Source: Peptidiphaga gingivicola (GTDB lineage: Bacteria > Actinomycetota > Actinomycetes > Actinomycetales > Actinomycetaceae). Taken from it: a stretch of 64,000 bases of DNA. Below are positions 35,628 through 44,240 of the stretch, piece by piece (positions within the stretch are counted from its first letter, which is position 1; every line of letters starts with the position of its first letter). The stretch is taken from NCBI RefSeq assembly GCF_001652275.1, contig NZ_LVZK01000001.1:620001-684000 (forward strand), in the 5' to 3' direction. The translations under genes and the position numbers were made by a program. The notes under the pieces are model-generated. The model did no database searches, had not been told where the DNA came from, and was given only the letters and a program-made list of their open reading frames with translations.

Positions 35628-37098
35628 ATGGACGCTGTACTTTGCCGCGTCGACGGTGCTCCTGGCGCTGTACATCGCGTCGAGGTTCGCTTTGGATCGC
35701 GGGGCGGCCGGGGAGGGCGCGCGGGTAAATCTCCTCGCGGTTGTCGCCGCCTGCACGCTCGTCTCCGTTCCGACTCTCCTTTTCGCGACTTTGGCGAGCC
35801 GAAGCTGGAGATACGGCCCCGTGGTCGGCTCGCGAGGCGGATGGGCGTTTGCGGCAGTTACGGTTGTAAGCGTTTGGGGGGCGGCTCTCGCCGATCGGAA
35901 CGCCCTCCTCGCTCAGATTTACGCGATTCCGGAGCTCTTCATCGCCCTCGCCTACCGCAGGGCGCTTGCAGCCGCTGCCGTCATGAACTTCGGCCTCGTC
36001 GCGGTGCAGGCGCTCGGCGGGGAGCCCACTCCCGACAACCTCTCGAAGTGGGCTGTGGCGGCCGTCGCCACGGTGGTTCTGACCGGGCTTTTCGGCAAAC
36101 CCATCGACCTGCTTGCCGAAACGAACATGAGGAATCAGGAGCTTGTCGAGCAGCTTCAAGCTCGCAACGCGCAGATTGCCCGCCTGTCGCACCTCGAGGG
36201 GACGGCGCGCGAAAGGGAGAGGATCGCACGGGAAATGCACGACACGATCGCTCAAGGCCTCGCGTCGATTCTGGCACTGGCGCGGGCGGCGGCAGCCGAA
36301 GTCGCACAGGCGGGCGGCGCCGGAGCAAATCGCCAAGCGTCGCGGCATTTGGCCATGATCGTTGAACTTGCCCAGGAAGGCCTGGACGACACTCGCCGGA
36401 TGATCGCCGACGCAAGCCCGCGGGCGCTGGACGGGCGCGGATTGGCGGAGGCTGTGGGCAGGGCGGCGGACCGGCTCGAACGTGAGGGAATCGCGGTGGC
36501 ACGCTCGCTCGATTCCACGCTTCCGCCTTTGCCGCAGCCTGCGAGGGTCGCCATCCTTCGCATCGCGCAGGAGGCGATTGCCAACGTCGCCCGGCACTCC
36601 CGGGCTGCCAATGTTGCGGTTTCGCTTCGGTCCGTCGCGGGAGTGGCGGTTTTGGAGGTTCGCGACGACGGCGTCGGTTTTGACCCCGCAACGGCGGGCG
36701 CCGTCGATGCGGAAGGCGGCAGCTCCTCGAATCAAGCGACTTTGCGGAGCCGACCGGAGTCCGCGGACGAGGGACGAGCTGGCCTTGCGCGCGTGCGGCG
36801 CGTGTGGCAACGAGGCCGCCTGGGGCGTGCGCCGGAAGGAGACGATTCGGGTTTCGGGATCCCCGACATGCGCGGCAGGGCGGCGGACCTGGGCGGCAGC
36901 GTGAGCATCGACAGTTCGCCCGGACGCGGAACCCGCGTCCTCGCGCGGATTCCGGTTGAAGCTCCCGCCGTGGAGGATGCGGCGTCGGCTGAAGGCCCGA
37001 CGTCGCGAGAAACGGCGAGCCAGGCGTTGCAAGAACCCGCGGACTCGGCGTCGCAAGAGGCCGCGGACTCGGCGTTGCAAGGAAAGGAAAAGGAATGA
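35617..37098 (+). CDS. NarL-type sensor histidine kinase (HisKA_3)
   Basis: 493-residue membrane kinase. About five to six hydrophobic segments fill residues 5-160, then a coiled-coil linker. The phospho-acceptor His208 lies in REMHDTIAQGLASIL. The HATPase part shows the N box EAIANVARHS, DDGVGFDP and the late glycine box GFGIPDMRGRAADLGG. Between the last two is an unusual ~50-residue insertion rich in Arg/Ser/Glu (SSSNQATLRSRPESADEG...). The C-terminus ends in an imperfect repeat (QALQEPADSASQEAADSALQ). It overlaps the response regulator by ATGA. The signal is unknown; the adjacent pump suggests membrane stress or a drug. Confidence 0.88.
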   Translation: MKREWTLYFAASTVLLALYIASRFALDRGAAGEGARVNLLAVVAACTLVSVPTLLFATLASRSWRYGPVVGSRGGWAFAAVTVVSVWGAALADRNALLAQIYAIPELFIALAYRRALAAAAVMNFGLVAVQALGGEPTPDNLSKWAVAAVATVVLTGLFGKPIDLLAETNMRNQELVEQLQARNAQIARLSHLEGTARERERIAREMHDTIAQGLASILALARAAAAEVAQAGGAGANRQASRHLAMIVELAQEGLDDTRRMIADASPRALDGRGLAEAVGRAADRLEREGIAVARSLDSTLPPLPQPARVAILRIAQEAIANVARHSRAANVAVSLRSVAGVAVLEVRDDGVGFDPATAGAVDAEGGSSSNQATLRSRPESADEGRAGLARVRRVWQRGRLGRAPEGDDSGFGIPDMRGRAADLGGSVSIDSSPGRGTRVLARIPVEAPAVEDAASAEGPTSRETASQALQEPADSASQEAADSALQGKEKE

Positions 37099-37733
37099 TC
37101 TCGATCGTCATGGCCGACGACCATCCGATGATTCGCGAGGGCATCAAGAGCATGATCGAAAAGTACGCGAATCTCAAGGTGCTCGGCGAGGCGTCGGGAG
37201 GCGCGCGTGCGCTCGAATTGGTTGAAAAGCTGCGCCCGGACGTTCTGCTTCTCGATCTGCGGATGCCCGACATGAGCGGCTCGGACGTGGCCCGCAAGAC
37301 GCTTCAAATCTCTCCCGACACGAAGATCCTCATTCTGACGATGTACGACACCGATCGCGACATCCTGGCCGCCATTGAAGCGGGCGCCAGCGGCTACGTG
37401 CTCAAGGACATCGAGCCCTTCCGCCTGGCGGAGGCGATTCGAGCGACTGCCTCGGGACGCACCGTGCTGGACGAAAGGGCGGCGAGAGCCGTGACGCAGA
37501 GCGTGAGAGGCGGTTCTTCGACCGACGGCGGAGTCGAAGAGCTGTCCGAACAAGAAAAGCGGGTCCTGGCGCTCGCGGCGGAAGGGATGACGAATCGTCA
37601 GATCGCGACGGCCTTGGGCGTGGGCGCGGCCACGGTCAAGACATACTTTTCCCGGGCTTTCGCCAAGCTCGACGTCGTCGATCGGACGTCCGCCGTGGTC
37701 GAGGCGATGAGGCGCGGCGAAATCGACGCGTGA
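37095..37733 (+). CDS. NarL/LuxR-family response regulator
   Basis: 212-residue regulator. Receiver domain residues 1-120: acidic pair Asp8/Asp9, phosphorylation site Asp54 in LLLDLRMPD, conserved Thr and Lys (LTMYD, VLKD). The LuxR-type helix-turn-helix occupies about residues 148-205 (LSEQEKRVLALAAEGMTNRQIATALGVGAATVKTYFSRAFAKL). Start ATG 37095 overlaps the kinase stop. It probably activates the operon containing the MFS pump, as in many NarL-type pairs next to transporters. Confidence 0.92.
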   Translation: MISIVMADDHPMIREGIKSMIEKYANLKVLGEASGGARALELVEKLRPDVLLLDLRMPDMSGSDVARKTLQISPDTKILILTMYDTDRDILAAIEAGASGYVLKDIEPFRLAEAIRATASGRTVLDERAARAVTQSVRGGSSTDGGVEELSEQEKRVLALAAEGMTNRQIATALGVGAATVKTYFSRAFAKLDVVDRTSAVVEAMRRGEIDA

Positions 37734-37958
37734 TGCGCGGCAAGTTGAATGCGGATTGGCCATTCGATGAAGAAGACGCAAGACAATCGCGGTGGCAACG
37801 GTTTTCGACGTAGGCGTTTACGAGGATTCCCGAACGCAGGCCCTTTGTAGCCGCCGTCGTCCGCGGGTTCTGAATCGGCCGCGGAGAGAAGATGCTCCCT
37901 TCGTCGCGCGGTTTGCGGCGTCCCTGCGAGAGCGTTTGCACGTCCCTCTGGTTCCTCA

Positions 37959-38006
37959 GGTCCACATGTGGACCGGCCGTACGAGGGCCGAATTCCGGCG
38001 TAGAAT
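37959..38006 (+). promoter_or_regulatory. 16-bp palindrome and -10 before pepC
   Basis: GGTCCACATGTGGACC (37959-37974) is a perfect 16-bp palindrome. TAGAAT (38001-38006) is a good -10 whose -35 position falls just downstream of the palindrome, so an activator or repressor dimer could bind there. The remainder of the 334-bp gap from 37734 to 38067 holds no supported gene. Confidence 0.55.
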
Positions 38007-38067
38007 GAGGCAATGCTCAGGATGAAGGCCTTGCGATCGGCGGGGCCCGCGGGACAAGGAGGAGCTT

Positions 38068-39390
38068 ATGACCGATGATTCTTTGACCGGGGAGGAAGTG
38101 CGGGGCTTCGCCGCTGCCTTTTCCGCCGACCGCACCGCCCGGATCGTCCAGAACGCCGTCGCCGAGACGCCCATCGACAAGGTGGCGATGGATCGGGAGA
38201 TCGTCACGTCGATCGACCCGTCCGTCTCCGTCAAAGTCGACACGTGGCCGATCACGAACCAGAAGAAGTCCGGCCGCTGCTGGCTGTTCTCCGGCCTCAA
38301 CTCGCTCAAGTCGGCCGTCTACGAGCACACCGGCGTCGAGGAATTCGAGTTCTCCCAGAACTACCAGCATTTTTGGGACAAGCTCGAAAAGGCGAACTAC
38401 TTCCTGACGTCGATGATCGAGCTCGCCGACCGCGACGTCGACGACCGCACCGTCCGCTACCTGTTGTCGAACCCGATCGACGACGGCGGCCAGTGGAACA
38501 TGTTCGTCGCGCTCGTCGAGAAATACGGAGTCGTGCCGAAATATGCGATGCCGGAGACGGAATCTTCGTCCAACACCCGCGCGATGAACCAAACGCTCCA
38601 AAAGCTGCTGCGCAGGGGCACCCGCGACGTTCGCCGGGCGTTCGCCGAAGGGGCCGACCCGCGGGCGGTCAAAGCCGCCGTGCTGGAACAGGTTTACAGG
38701 GTCCTCGCCATTCACCTGGGAACGCCGCCGCAGCGCTTCGTCTGGCAGTGGCGCAACAAAGACGGCGAATTCGGACGCGAAGGCGAGATGACTCCCCTCG
38801 AGTTCGCGGCAAGGTACCTGCCCGATTTGAGCGAGTACGTGTGCCTCGTCAACGATCCGCGCCCGACGTCGCCCTACAACGCCCTGTTCACCGTGGACAG
38901 GCTCGGCAACGTCGTGGGCGCCAAGCCGGTCGTCTACCTCAACGTGCCGATCGAGGTGATCCGCAGGGCGACGTCGGAAACCCTCGAATCGGGCAAGCCC
39001 GTGTGGATGGGATGCGACACAGCCAAACAATGCGACTCGAAGCTCGGCATCTGGGACGGGCGCCTCTTCGACTACGAAGGCACGTACGGCATCGACCTGG
39101 AGATGACGAAGGCCGAGGAGCTCCAGTACGGCGAGGCTCAGATGACGCACGCCATGGTTTTCACCGGGGTCGACATCCTTGACGGGAAGACCCGCCGCTG
39201 GCGGATCGAGAACTCCTGGGGCGACGAGATCGCCGACAAAGGCTTCTTCACGATGAACGACTCGTGGTTCGACCAGCACGTATTCGAGGTGGCCGTCCAC
39301 CGCGACCGCCTCTCCGCCGATCTGCTGCCGGCGCTCGACTCCGAGCCGATCGTGCTGCCCGCGTGGGATCCGATGGGCTCGCTCGCCTGA
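38068..39390 (+). CDS. pepC: Aminopeptidase C, bleomycin hydrolase family (C1B)
   Basis: 440-residue cytoplasmic cysteine aminopeptidase, normally a hexamer, degrading peptides. The papain-like active site is complete: Gln65 in NQKKSGRCW, the nucleophile Cys71, the histidine in MTHAMVFTGVD and the asparagine in ENSWGDE. Length matches the family. ATG 38068 follows AAGGAGGAGCTT. The last residues (AWDPMGSLA) fit the family's C-terminal arm, which reaches the active site and enforces aminopeptidase activity. A palindrome near the promoter may mediate control. Confidence 0.94.
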   Translation: MTDDSLTGEEVRGFAAAFSADRTARIVQNAVAETPIDKVAMDREIVTSIDPSVSVKVDTWPITNQKKSGRCWLFSGLNSLKSAVYEHTGVEEFEFSQNYQHFWDKLEKANYFLTSMIELADRDVDDRTVRYLLSNPIDDGGQWNMFVALVEKYGVVPKYAMPETESSSNTRAMNQTLQKLLRRGTRDVRRAFAEGADPRAVKAAVLEQVYRVLAIHLGTPPQRFVWQWRNKDGEFGREGEMTPLEFAARYLPDLSEYVCLVNDPRPTSPYNALFTVDRLGNVVGAKPVVYLNVPIEVIRRATSETLESGKPVWMGCDTAKQCDSKLGIWDGRLFDYEGTYGIDLEMTKAEELQYGEAQMTHAMVFTGVDILDGKTRRWRIENSWGDEIADKGFFTMNDSWFDQHVFEVAVHRDRLSADLLPALDSEPIVLPAWDPMGSLA

Positions 39391-39406
39391 GGGGAGGCAT
39401 TCGCAG

Positions 39407-39907
39407 ATGCCGAGGACGTGGACGCCCGTGAAACTGCGGATTGTGAGGGCGGCGGTGCGCACGGTTTTCGCCGTCGTCGCGCTGTCTGTGATCGGCTGGC
39501 TGTACCTAGGGCCCGTCACTCTTCAAGCTCCAGACGATGGTGAGCCGTTGAAGTGCGAACCGTTGGGAAAGTCCGATTTGGATAGCTACTATATGGCTAA
39601 CTTCTCTGATTACGATACAGGGAAGCGGATACTCTATTACATGGACAATGAAATAATGGATCCAAAGAAAAGATTCGACACCGATACAAAGAAAAGCCTT
39701 GAACAAGGTTGGGAGCGAGGCTGTCAACTGGCCAGAGAAGGGCGCAGGGATCTTCTTATGATCGTTTTGGTCTTGTCGGCAACCGTCTTCCTTGCTTTGG
39801 GTTCTCCGCGCCCGTTCCCCAAGCTGTTCAAGTCGGCGTCGCGCGATTCCTCGCCGTCAGATGAAACTGCTGAGGCCGATGCCGCTGCGCCAACGGAGTC
39901 CAAATAG
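39407..39907 (+). CDS. Small membrane protein, unknown
   Basis: 166-residue protein 16 bp after pepC, probably cotranscribed. A membrane segment (AVRTVFAVVALSVIGWLYLGPV, residues ~16-37) is followed by an external domain with two cysteines (LKCEPLG, RGCQLAREG). A second hydrophobic segment (LLMIVLVLSATVFLALG) and an acidic Ser/Ala-rich tail end the protein. The central ~200 bp is AT-richer than pepC. No family recognised. ATG 39407 follows GGGGAGGCATTCGCAG. Confidence 0.65.
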   Translation: MPRTWTPVKLRIVRAAVRTVFAVVALSVIGWLYLGPVTLQAPDDGEPLKCEPLGKSDLDSYYMANFSDYDTGKRILYYMDNEIMDPKKRFDTDTKKSLEQGWERGCQLAREGRRDLLMIVLVLSATVFLALGSPRPFPKLFKSASRDSSPSDETAEADAAAPTESK

Positions 39908-39911
39908 GTGA

Positions 39912-39948
39912 CGCGCCGTCTCGAGCCGATTCGTTTCGAGACGGCGCG
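39912..39948. terminator. 13-bp hairpin terminator after the pepC unit
   Basis: CGCGCCGTCTCGA (39912-39924) and TCGAGACGGCGCG (39936-39948) pair perfectly around an 11-base loop, just after the stop at 39907. Confidence 0.75.
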
Positions 39949-40079
39949 CCTCCAAGCAAAGAATGACACGTCAAGCGGCATGAAGGCGTCGGCGGCAGGT
40001 TCGACTTGTTAGTCAGCCGGCTTGGTCGGCTCGGTCTGCCTGGTCGGTTCGGCAGGCCCGAACCGTTCGACCATGCAAG

Positions 40080-40142
40080 AACAGGACCTAGATGCATGAT
40101 CAGGACCGAAATGTGGTCCTTTTCTTACACCCAGGTCCTGTT
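40080..40142. terminator. Nested inverted repeats between pepC unit and gnd
   Basis: Outer arms AACAGGACCT (40080-40089) and AGGTCCTGTT (40133-40142) enclose inner arms AGGACC (40102-40107) and GGTCCT (40115-40120). The inner stem is followed by TTTTCTT on the plus strand. All four arms share the same core, so alternative pairings are possible. It is most simply a transcription barrier between convergent units. The rest of 39949-40328 holds no supported gene. Confidence 0.6.
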
Positions 40143-40328
40143 CATCGGGGTCAGTCAGGCTCACCGGGAGTCGACCAGCGCCTGCGAACTTGCGAGCGCC
40201 GCAACAGCGCACTAGCCCCGCTACGACAGCTGACCAGCAGCTGCGACAGCTCCCCGGCCCCGCTACGGCGGATCACCGGCCGCCGCGCCCAGCCAACGAG
40301 GCGGACGCTGGTCGGCTTGGGCCGGCCC

Positions 40329-41780
40329 CTACTCCTCGATCTCGCTGCGGTCGCCGCTCCACAACGTGTGGAACGTGCCCTCGCGATCAACGCGCTTGTA
40401 CGTGTGAGCGCCGAAGAAATCGCGCTGCCCCTGGATGAGGTTCGCGGGAAGCTCGGCCGCGCGGACGCCGTCGTAGTAGGCGAGCGACGAAGCGAAAGCC
40501 GGGATCGGAACGCCGGTGAGCGCGCTGAAGCTCACGATGCGCCGCCAGGACTCCACGGACTTGCCGATCTCGCCGGAGAAATAAGGGTCGGCCAAAAGCA
40601 GCGGGAGCTTCGGGTCCCGCTCGTAGGCCTCGGTGATGCGGTTGAGGAAGACGGCGCGGATGATGCAGCCGCCGCGCCAGATGCGAGCCATCGCCCCCAG
40701 GTCAACGTTCCAGCCGTTCTCCTCGGAAGCCTTGCGTATGAGCTCGAATCCCTGGGAGTAGGCGACCATCTTCGAGGCGTAGAGCGCCCGTCGGACGTCC
40801 TCGATGAAAGCCGCAGGGTCGGCGACGGAAACGTCCTCGGTCCCCGCGGGAAGCCCCCGGCCCGCCTGCCGCTCCGGCACCGAGCCGGAAAGGGAGCGCG
40901 CGAAGGTCGCCTCGGCGATGCCGGTGGTGGGAACGCCGACCTCGGCCGCATTCTGAACCGTCCACGCGCCGGTTCCCTTCTGGGAGGCACGGTCAAGGAC
41001 GACGTCGACGAAGGCCTTGCCCGTCTTTGGATCGACGTGCTGGAGCACGTCGGCGGTGATCTCGATGAGGTAGGAATCCAGCTCGCCCCTGTTCCACTCT
41101 TCGAACACCTTGCCGATCTCGGCTGCGGACATCCCGAGGGCCTTGCGCATGAGATCGTAGGCTTCGGCGATGAGCTGCATGTCGGCGTACTCGATGCCGT
41201 TGTGGACCATCTTCACGAAGTGGCCGGCGCCGTCGGGGCCGACGTGCGTGCAGCAGGGAACGCCGTCGACGTGGGCGGAGATCTTCTCGAACATCGGGCC
41301 GAGCCGGCGGTACGACTCCGGCGTGCCGCCGGGCATGATGGACGGCCCGTTGAGGGCGCCCTCCTCGCCGCCGGAAACGCCCGAGCCCACGAAGTGCAGC
41401 CCGCGCTCGCGAATGGCGGCCTCGCGGCGCACGGTGTCGCGCCAATTGGAGTTGCCGCAATCGACGATGATGTCGCCGGGATCCATGAGAGACGCCAGCT
41501 CGTCGATGACGGCGTCGGTGGCGGGCCCGGCCTTGACCATGATGATCGCAACGCGCGGGGCAGACAGCGCGTTCACGAAATCGGCCATGGATTCGGCGGG
41601 GAAGAACTCGCCCTCGTCTCCGTGCTCCTTGACGACCTTCTCCGTTTTGGCCGCGCTGCGATTGTGAATGGCCACCTTGAATCCGTTGCGGGCCAGGTTG
41701 CGCGCCAGGTTCGAACCCATCACCGCCATGCCGGTGACGCCGATGTCCGCCACCGCCTTGGCCGGGGTTGGAATCGCCAT
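40329..41780 (-). CDS. gnd: 6-phosphogluconate dehydrogenase, decarboxylating
   Basis: 483-residue enzyme of the pentose phosphate pathway: 6-phosphogluconate + NADP to ribulose-5-phosphate + CO2. N-terminal Rossmann motif GVTGMAVMGSNLARN; substrate-site blocks GNSNWRDTVRRE, VGSGVSGGEEGALNGPSIMPGG and KMVHNGIEYADMQLIAEAY; C-terminal dimerisation tail ending in RDFFGAHTYKRVD. Long-type enzyme of normal length. ATG 41780 is chosen for AAGGAGCAAAC upstream; an in-frame ATG at 41801 adds seven residues without a site. It lies 201 bp downstream of pgm. Confidence 0.95.
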   Translation of the reverse strand: MAIPTPAKAVADIGVTGMAVMGSNLARNLARNGFKVAIHNRSAAKTEKVVKEHGDEGEFFPAESMADFVNALSAPRVAIIMVKAGPATDAVIDELASLMDPGDIIVDCGNSNWRDTVRREAAIRERGLHFVGSGVSGGEEGALNGPSIMPGGTPESYRRLGPMFEKISAHVDGVPCCTHVGPDGAGHFVKMVHNGIEYADMQLIAEAYDLMRKALGMSAAEIGKVFEEWNRGELDSYLIEITADVLQHVDPKTGKAFVDVVLDRASQKGTGAWTVQNAAEVGVPTTGIAEATFARSLSGSVPERQAGRGLPAGTEDVSVADPAAFIEDVRRALYASKMVAYSQGFELIRKASEENGWNVDLGAMARIWRGGCIIRAVFLNRITEAYERDPKLPLLLADPYFSGEIGKSVESWRRIVSFSALTGVPIPAFASSLAYYDGVRAAELPANLIQGQRDFFGAHTYKRVDREGTFHTLWSGDRSEIEE

Positions 41781-41981
41781 GTTTGCTCCTTCGTGTGTCA
41801 CGGCCGACGTCGCCGCTCGCTGCGCTTTCCCGTCGAAAGCCGCGATCGGGGCTGAAAGCCTTGTTCTGCGGATTGAGGTTTCGATCCGCGGGCGTCCGCT
41901 TCCCGCCCGTGAAATCGTCCACCCATAAAAATACGCCAGGCGCGCCCCGAGTGGAACTCGGAGCGCGCCGCAGCGGCCGAT

Positions 41982-43658
41982 TTATGCGCCGAGCGCAGCC
42001 GAGACGACCGCCTTGGCCGCCTCCTGGACCTCGGCCAGATGCTCGGCCCCCTTGAAGGACTCGGCGTAGATCTTGTACACGTCTTCGGTTCCCGACGGGC
42101 GGGCCGCGAACCACGAGCTTTCGGTCGTCACCTTGAGGCCGCCGATCGGGGCGTCGTTTCCGGGCGCCCGCACGAGTTTGGCCGTGATCGGCTCGCCGGC
42201 CAGCTCGGAAGCGGCGACGTCCTCGGGGGAAAGCGCTGCCAAACGGGCCTTCTGCGCTTTGGTCGCGGGCGCGTCCACGCGCGCGTACGCCGAGTCGCCG
42301 TAGCGCTCGGCCTGCTCGGCATGCAGCTGCGACGGCGACTTCCCGGTCACGGCGATGATCTCCGAGGCGAGCAGGTCCATGATCAGCCCGTCCTTGTCCG
42401 TCGTCCACACCGTGCCGTCCGTGCGCAGGAAAGAGCCGCCCGCGCTCTCCTCTCCGCCGAATCCGACGTCGCCCGTCAACAGGCCGGGAACGAACCACTT
42501 GAAGCCGACAGGGACCTCGATGAGCTTCTTCCCGATTCCCGCGACGACCCGGTCGATGAGCGAGCTGGAGACGAGCGTCTTGCCCACAGCCGTGCCCTCG
42601 CGCCAGCCGGAGCGATGCGTGAAGAGATACTCGATGGCCACGGCCAGATAGTGGTTGGGGTTCATGAGGCCGCCGTCGGGGGTGACGATTCCATGGCGGT
42701 CCGAGTCGGCGTCGTTGCCCGTGGCGACGTCGAAAGGCGTCTTGCCGTCCGGGCCCGGCGTCATCCTCGCCCGCAGGGAGGCCATGGCGTTGGGGGAGGA
42801 GCAGTCCATGCGGATCTTTCCGTCCCAGTCGAGCGTCATGAACGACCACTTCGGGTCGACGACGGGGTTGACCACGGTCAGGTCGAGGCCGTAGCGCTCG
42901 CCGATCGCCCCCCAGTACTCGGCCGAGGCCCCTCCCATGGGGTCGGCCCCGATGCGCACGCCCGCCTTGCGAATCGCGGCGAAGTCGATCATCGCGGCGA
43001 GGGCGTCGATGTACTGGTCGAGGTATTCATATCCGCGCACGCTGCCCTTGGCCCGCTCGTAGGGGACCCGGGCAATGTTCTTCCAGCCCTCGCGCAGAAG
43101 CTCATTGGCCCGCGCCGCGATGACCTTCGTCGCGTCGGTGTCCGCGGGGCCGCCGGTGGGCGGGTTGTACTTGAAGCCGCCGTCGCGCGGGGGATTGTGG
43201 GAAGGCGTGATGACGATTCCGTCGGCCAGGCCCGATCCGGTCTGGCGCACGCCCGCGGCAGTCCCCGCACCGTTCGCGCGCAAAATGGCGAGCGACACGG
43301 ACGGCGTGGGCGTCCACGATCCCCGGGAGTCGACGCGGACGTCGACGTCGTTGGCGACGAGCACTTCGATGGCGGTGCGCTCCGCGGGGGCAGACAGGCC
43401 GTGGGTGTCGCGGCCGATGAAAAGGGGGCCGTCATAGCCTTGGGCTTTGCGGTATTCGACGATCGCCTGCGTCGTTGCGGCAATGTGGGCTTCGTTGAAG
43501 GCTCCGTCGAAGCTCGAGCCTCTGTGGCCGGAGGTTCCGAAGACGACTGCCTGGAGGGGATCGGCGGGATCTGGTTCGATGTCGTAATAGGCGGAGATCA
43601 GGGCATCGACGTCGATGAGGTCCTGATCGCGGGCCGGAGTACCTGCGCGTTCGTTCAT
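41982..43658 (-). CDS. pgm: Phosphoglucomutase (alpha-D-glucose phosphate-specific)
   Basis: 558-residue enzyme interconverting glucose-1-phosphate and glucose-6-phosphate. FGTSGHRGSSFDGAFNE near residue 45 is the family N-terminal block. The phosphoserine is in ITPSHNPPRDGGFKYNPP, the metal loop in GNDADSDRHG, and the sugar-specificity loop in GGEESAGGSF. Phosphate-binding residues lie near the C-terminus (FAARPSGTEDVYKIYAES). ATG 43658 starts the conserved protein; the ribosome binding site is poor and an in-frame upstream start at 43727 exists. It sits between the crcB pair and gnd on the minus strand. Confidence 0.94.
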   Translation of the reverse strand: MNERAGTPARDQDLIDVDALISAYYDIEPDPADPLQAVVFGTSGHRGSSFDGAFNEAHIAATTQAIVEYRKAQGYDGPLFIGRDTHGLSAPAERTAIEVLVANDVDVRVDSRGSWTPTPSVSLAILRANGAGTAAGVRQTGSGLADGIVITPSHNPPRDGGFKYNPPTGGPADTDATKVIAARANELLREGWKNIARVPYERAKGSVRGYEYLDQYIDALAAMIDFAAIRKAGVRIGADPMGGASAEYWGAIGERYGLDLTVVNPVVDPKWSFMTLDWDGKIRMDCSSPNAMASLRARMTPGPDGKTPFDVATGNDADSDRHGIVTPDGGLMNPNHYLAVAIEYLFTHRSGWREGTAVGKTLVSSSLIDRVVAGIGKKLIEVPVGFKWFVPGLLTGDVGFGGEESAGGSFLRTDGTVWTTDKDGLIMDLLASEIIAVTGKSPSQLHAEQAERYGDSAYARVDAPATKAQKARLAALSPEDVAASELAGEPITAKLVRAPGNDAPIGGLKVTTESSWFAARPSGTEDVYKIYAESFKGAEHLAEVQEAAKAVVSAALGA

Positions 43659-43862
43659 GGCCCAATTGAACCACGGAGCTCTCTTTAAGGCTAGGGAGGT
43701 CCGTCCCAGGAACCGCCTGCGTCTCAAAATGCGGACCTTCGACGTCGGACGCTCGATTCGGGGGCGTGCCCCCGGTCTGGTCCGCGGACGGGGGCTTGGA
43801 GCGCGGACGCTCTGCTTCTTTCGCGGACGCAGCGGTCGGCTCGCGAGCCTTCGCCTTGAGCT

Positions 43863-43910
43863 TCAGAAGGTCGAGGCGAACGCCGTTCAGAAGATCGAGG
43901 CAAACGCCGT
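43863..43910. repeat. 24-bp duplication at the 3' end of crcB
   Basis: TCAGAAGGTCGAGGCGAACG... (43863-43886) repeats with three differences at 43887-43910. The second copy contains the crcB stop codon. It looks like a slip duplication of the gene end. Confidence 0.75.
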
Positions 43911-44240
43911 TCCGCCCAGAAAAGCGAGCAGGCTCGAGCCCGCAGTTCCGAGAACCAACCCCGCGGATGCGAGCCTCCTCCCTGCGCGGGCAAGTTCGAC
44001 GGCGTCGAGCATAGCCGTGGAAAAAGTTGTGAATCCGCCGAAAAATCCGGTTGTGACCATCCGCAGGGCTCTCGGGTCCATCGCGGAGAAGGCCGACGTC
44101 GCCGCGCCCAAGAGGAAACAGCCGAGGACGTTGACGGCGAAGGTTCCCCACGGAAATTCCGGATGCCGCCTGCGGACCAGGCCGTCGAGGCCGGCGCGGC
44201 ATACCGCGCCGAGGCCTCCTGCCAGAGCGACCGCAATCAT
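43887..44240 (-). CDS. crcB: Fluoride channel CrcB/Fluc, subunit 2
   Basis: 117-residue membrane protein with four helices. Family motifs are GGLGAVCRAGLD (first helix), WGTFAVNVLGCFLLG, and the pore block TTGFFGGFTTFSTAMLDAVEL. Fluc channels are dual-topology or paired dimers exporting fluoride. ATG 44240 overlaps the stop of the first crcB by ATGA, so the two are coexpressed and probably form a heterodimer; the longer in-frame start is inside the partner gene. Confidence 0.92.
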   Translation of the reverse strand: MIAVALAGGLGAVCRAGLDGLVRRRHPEFPWGTFAVNVLGCFLLGAATSAFSAMDPRALRMVTTGFFGGFTTFSTAMLDAVELARAGRRLASAGLVLGTAGSSLLAFLGGTAFASIF

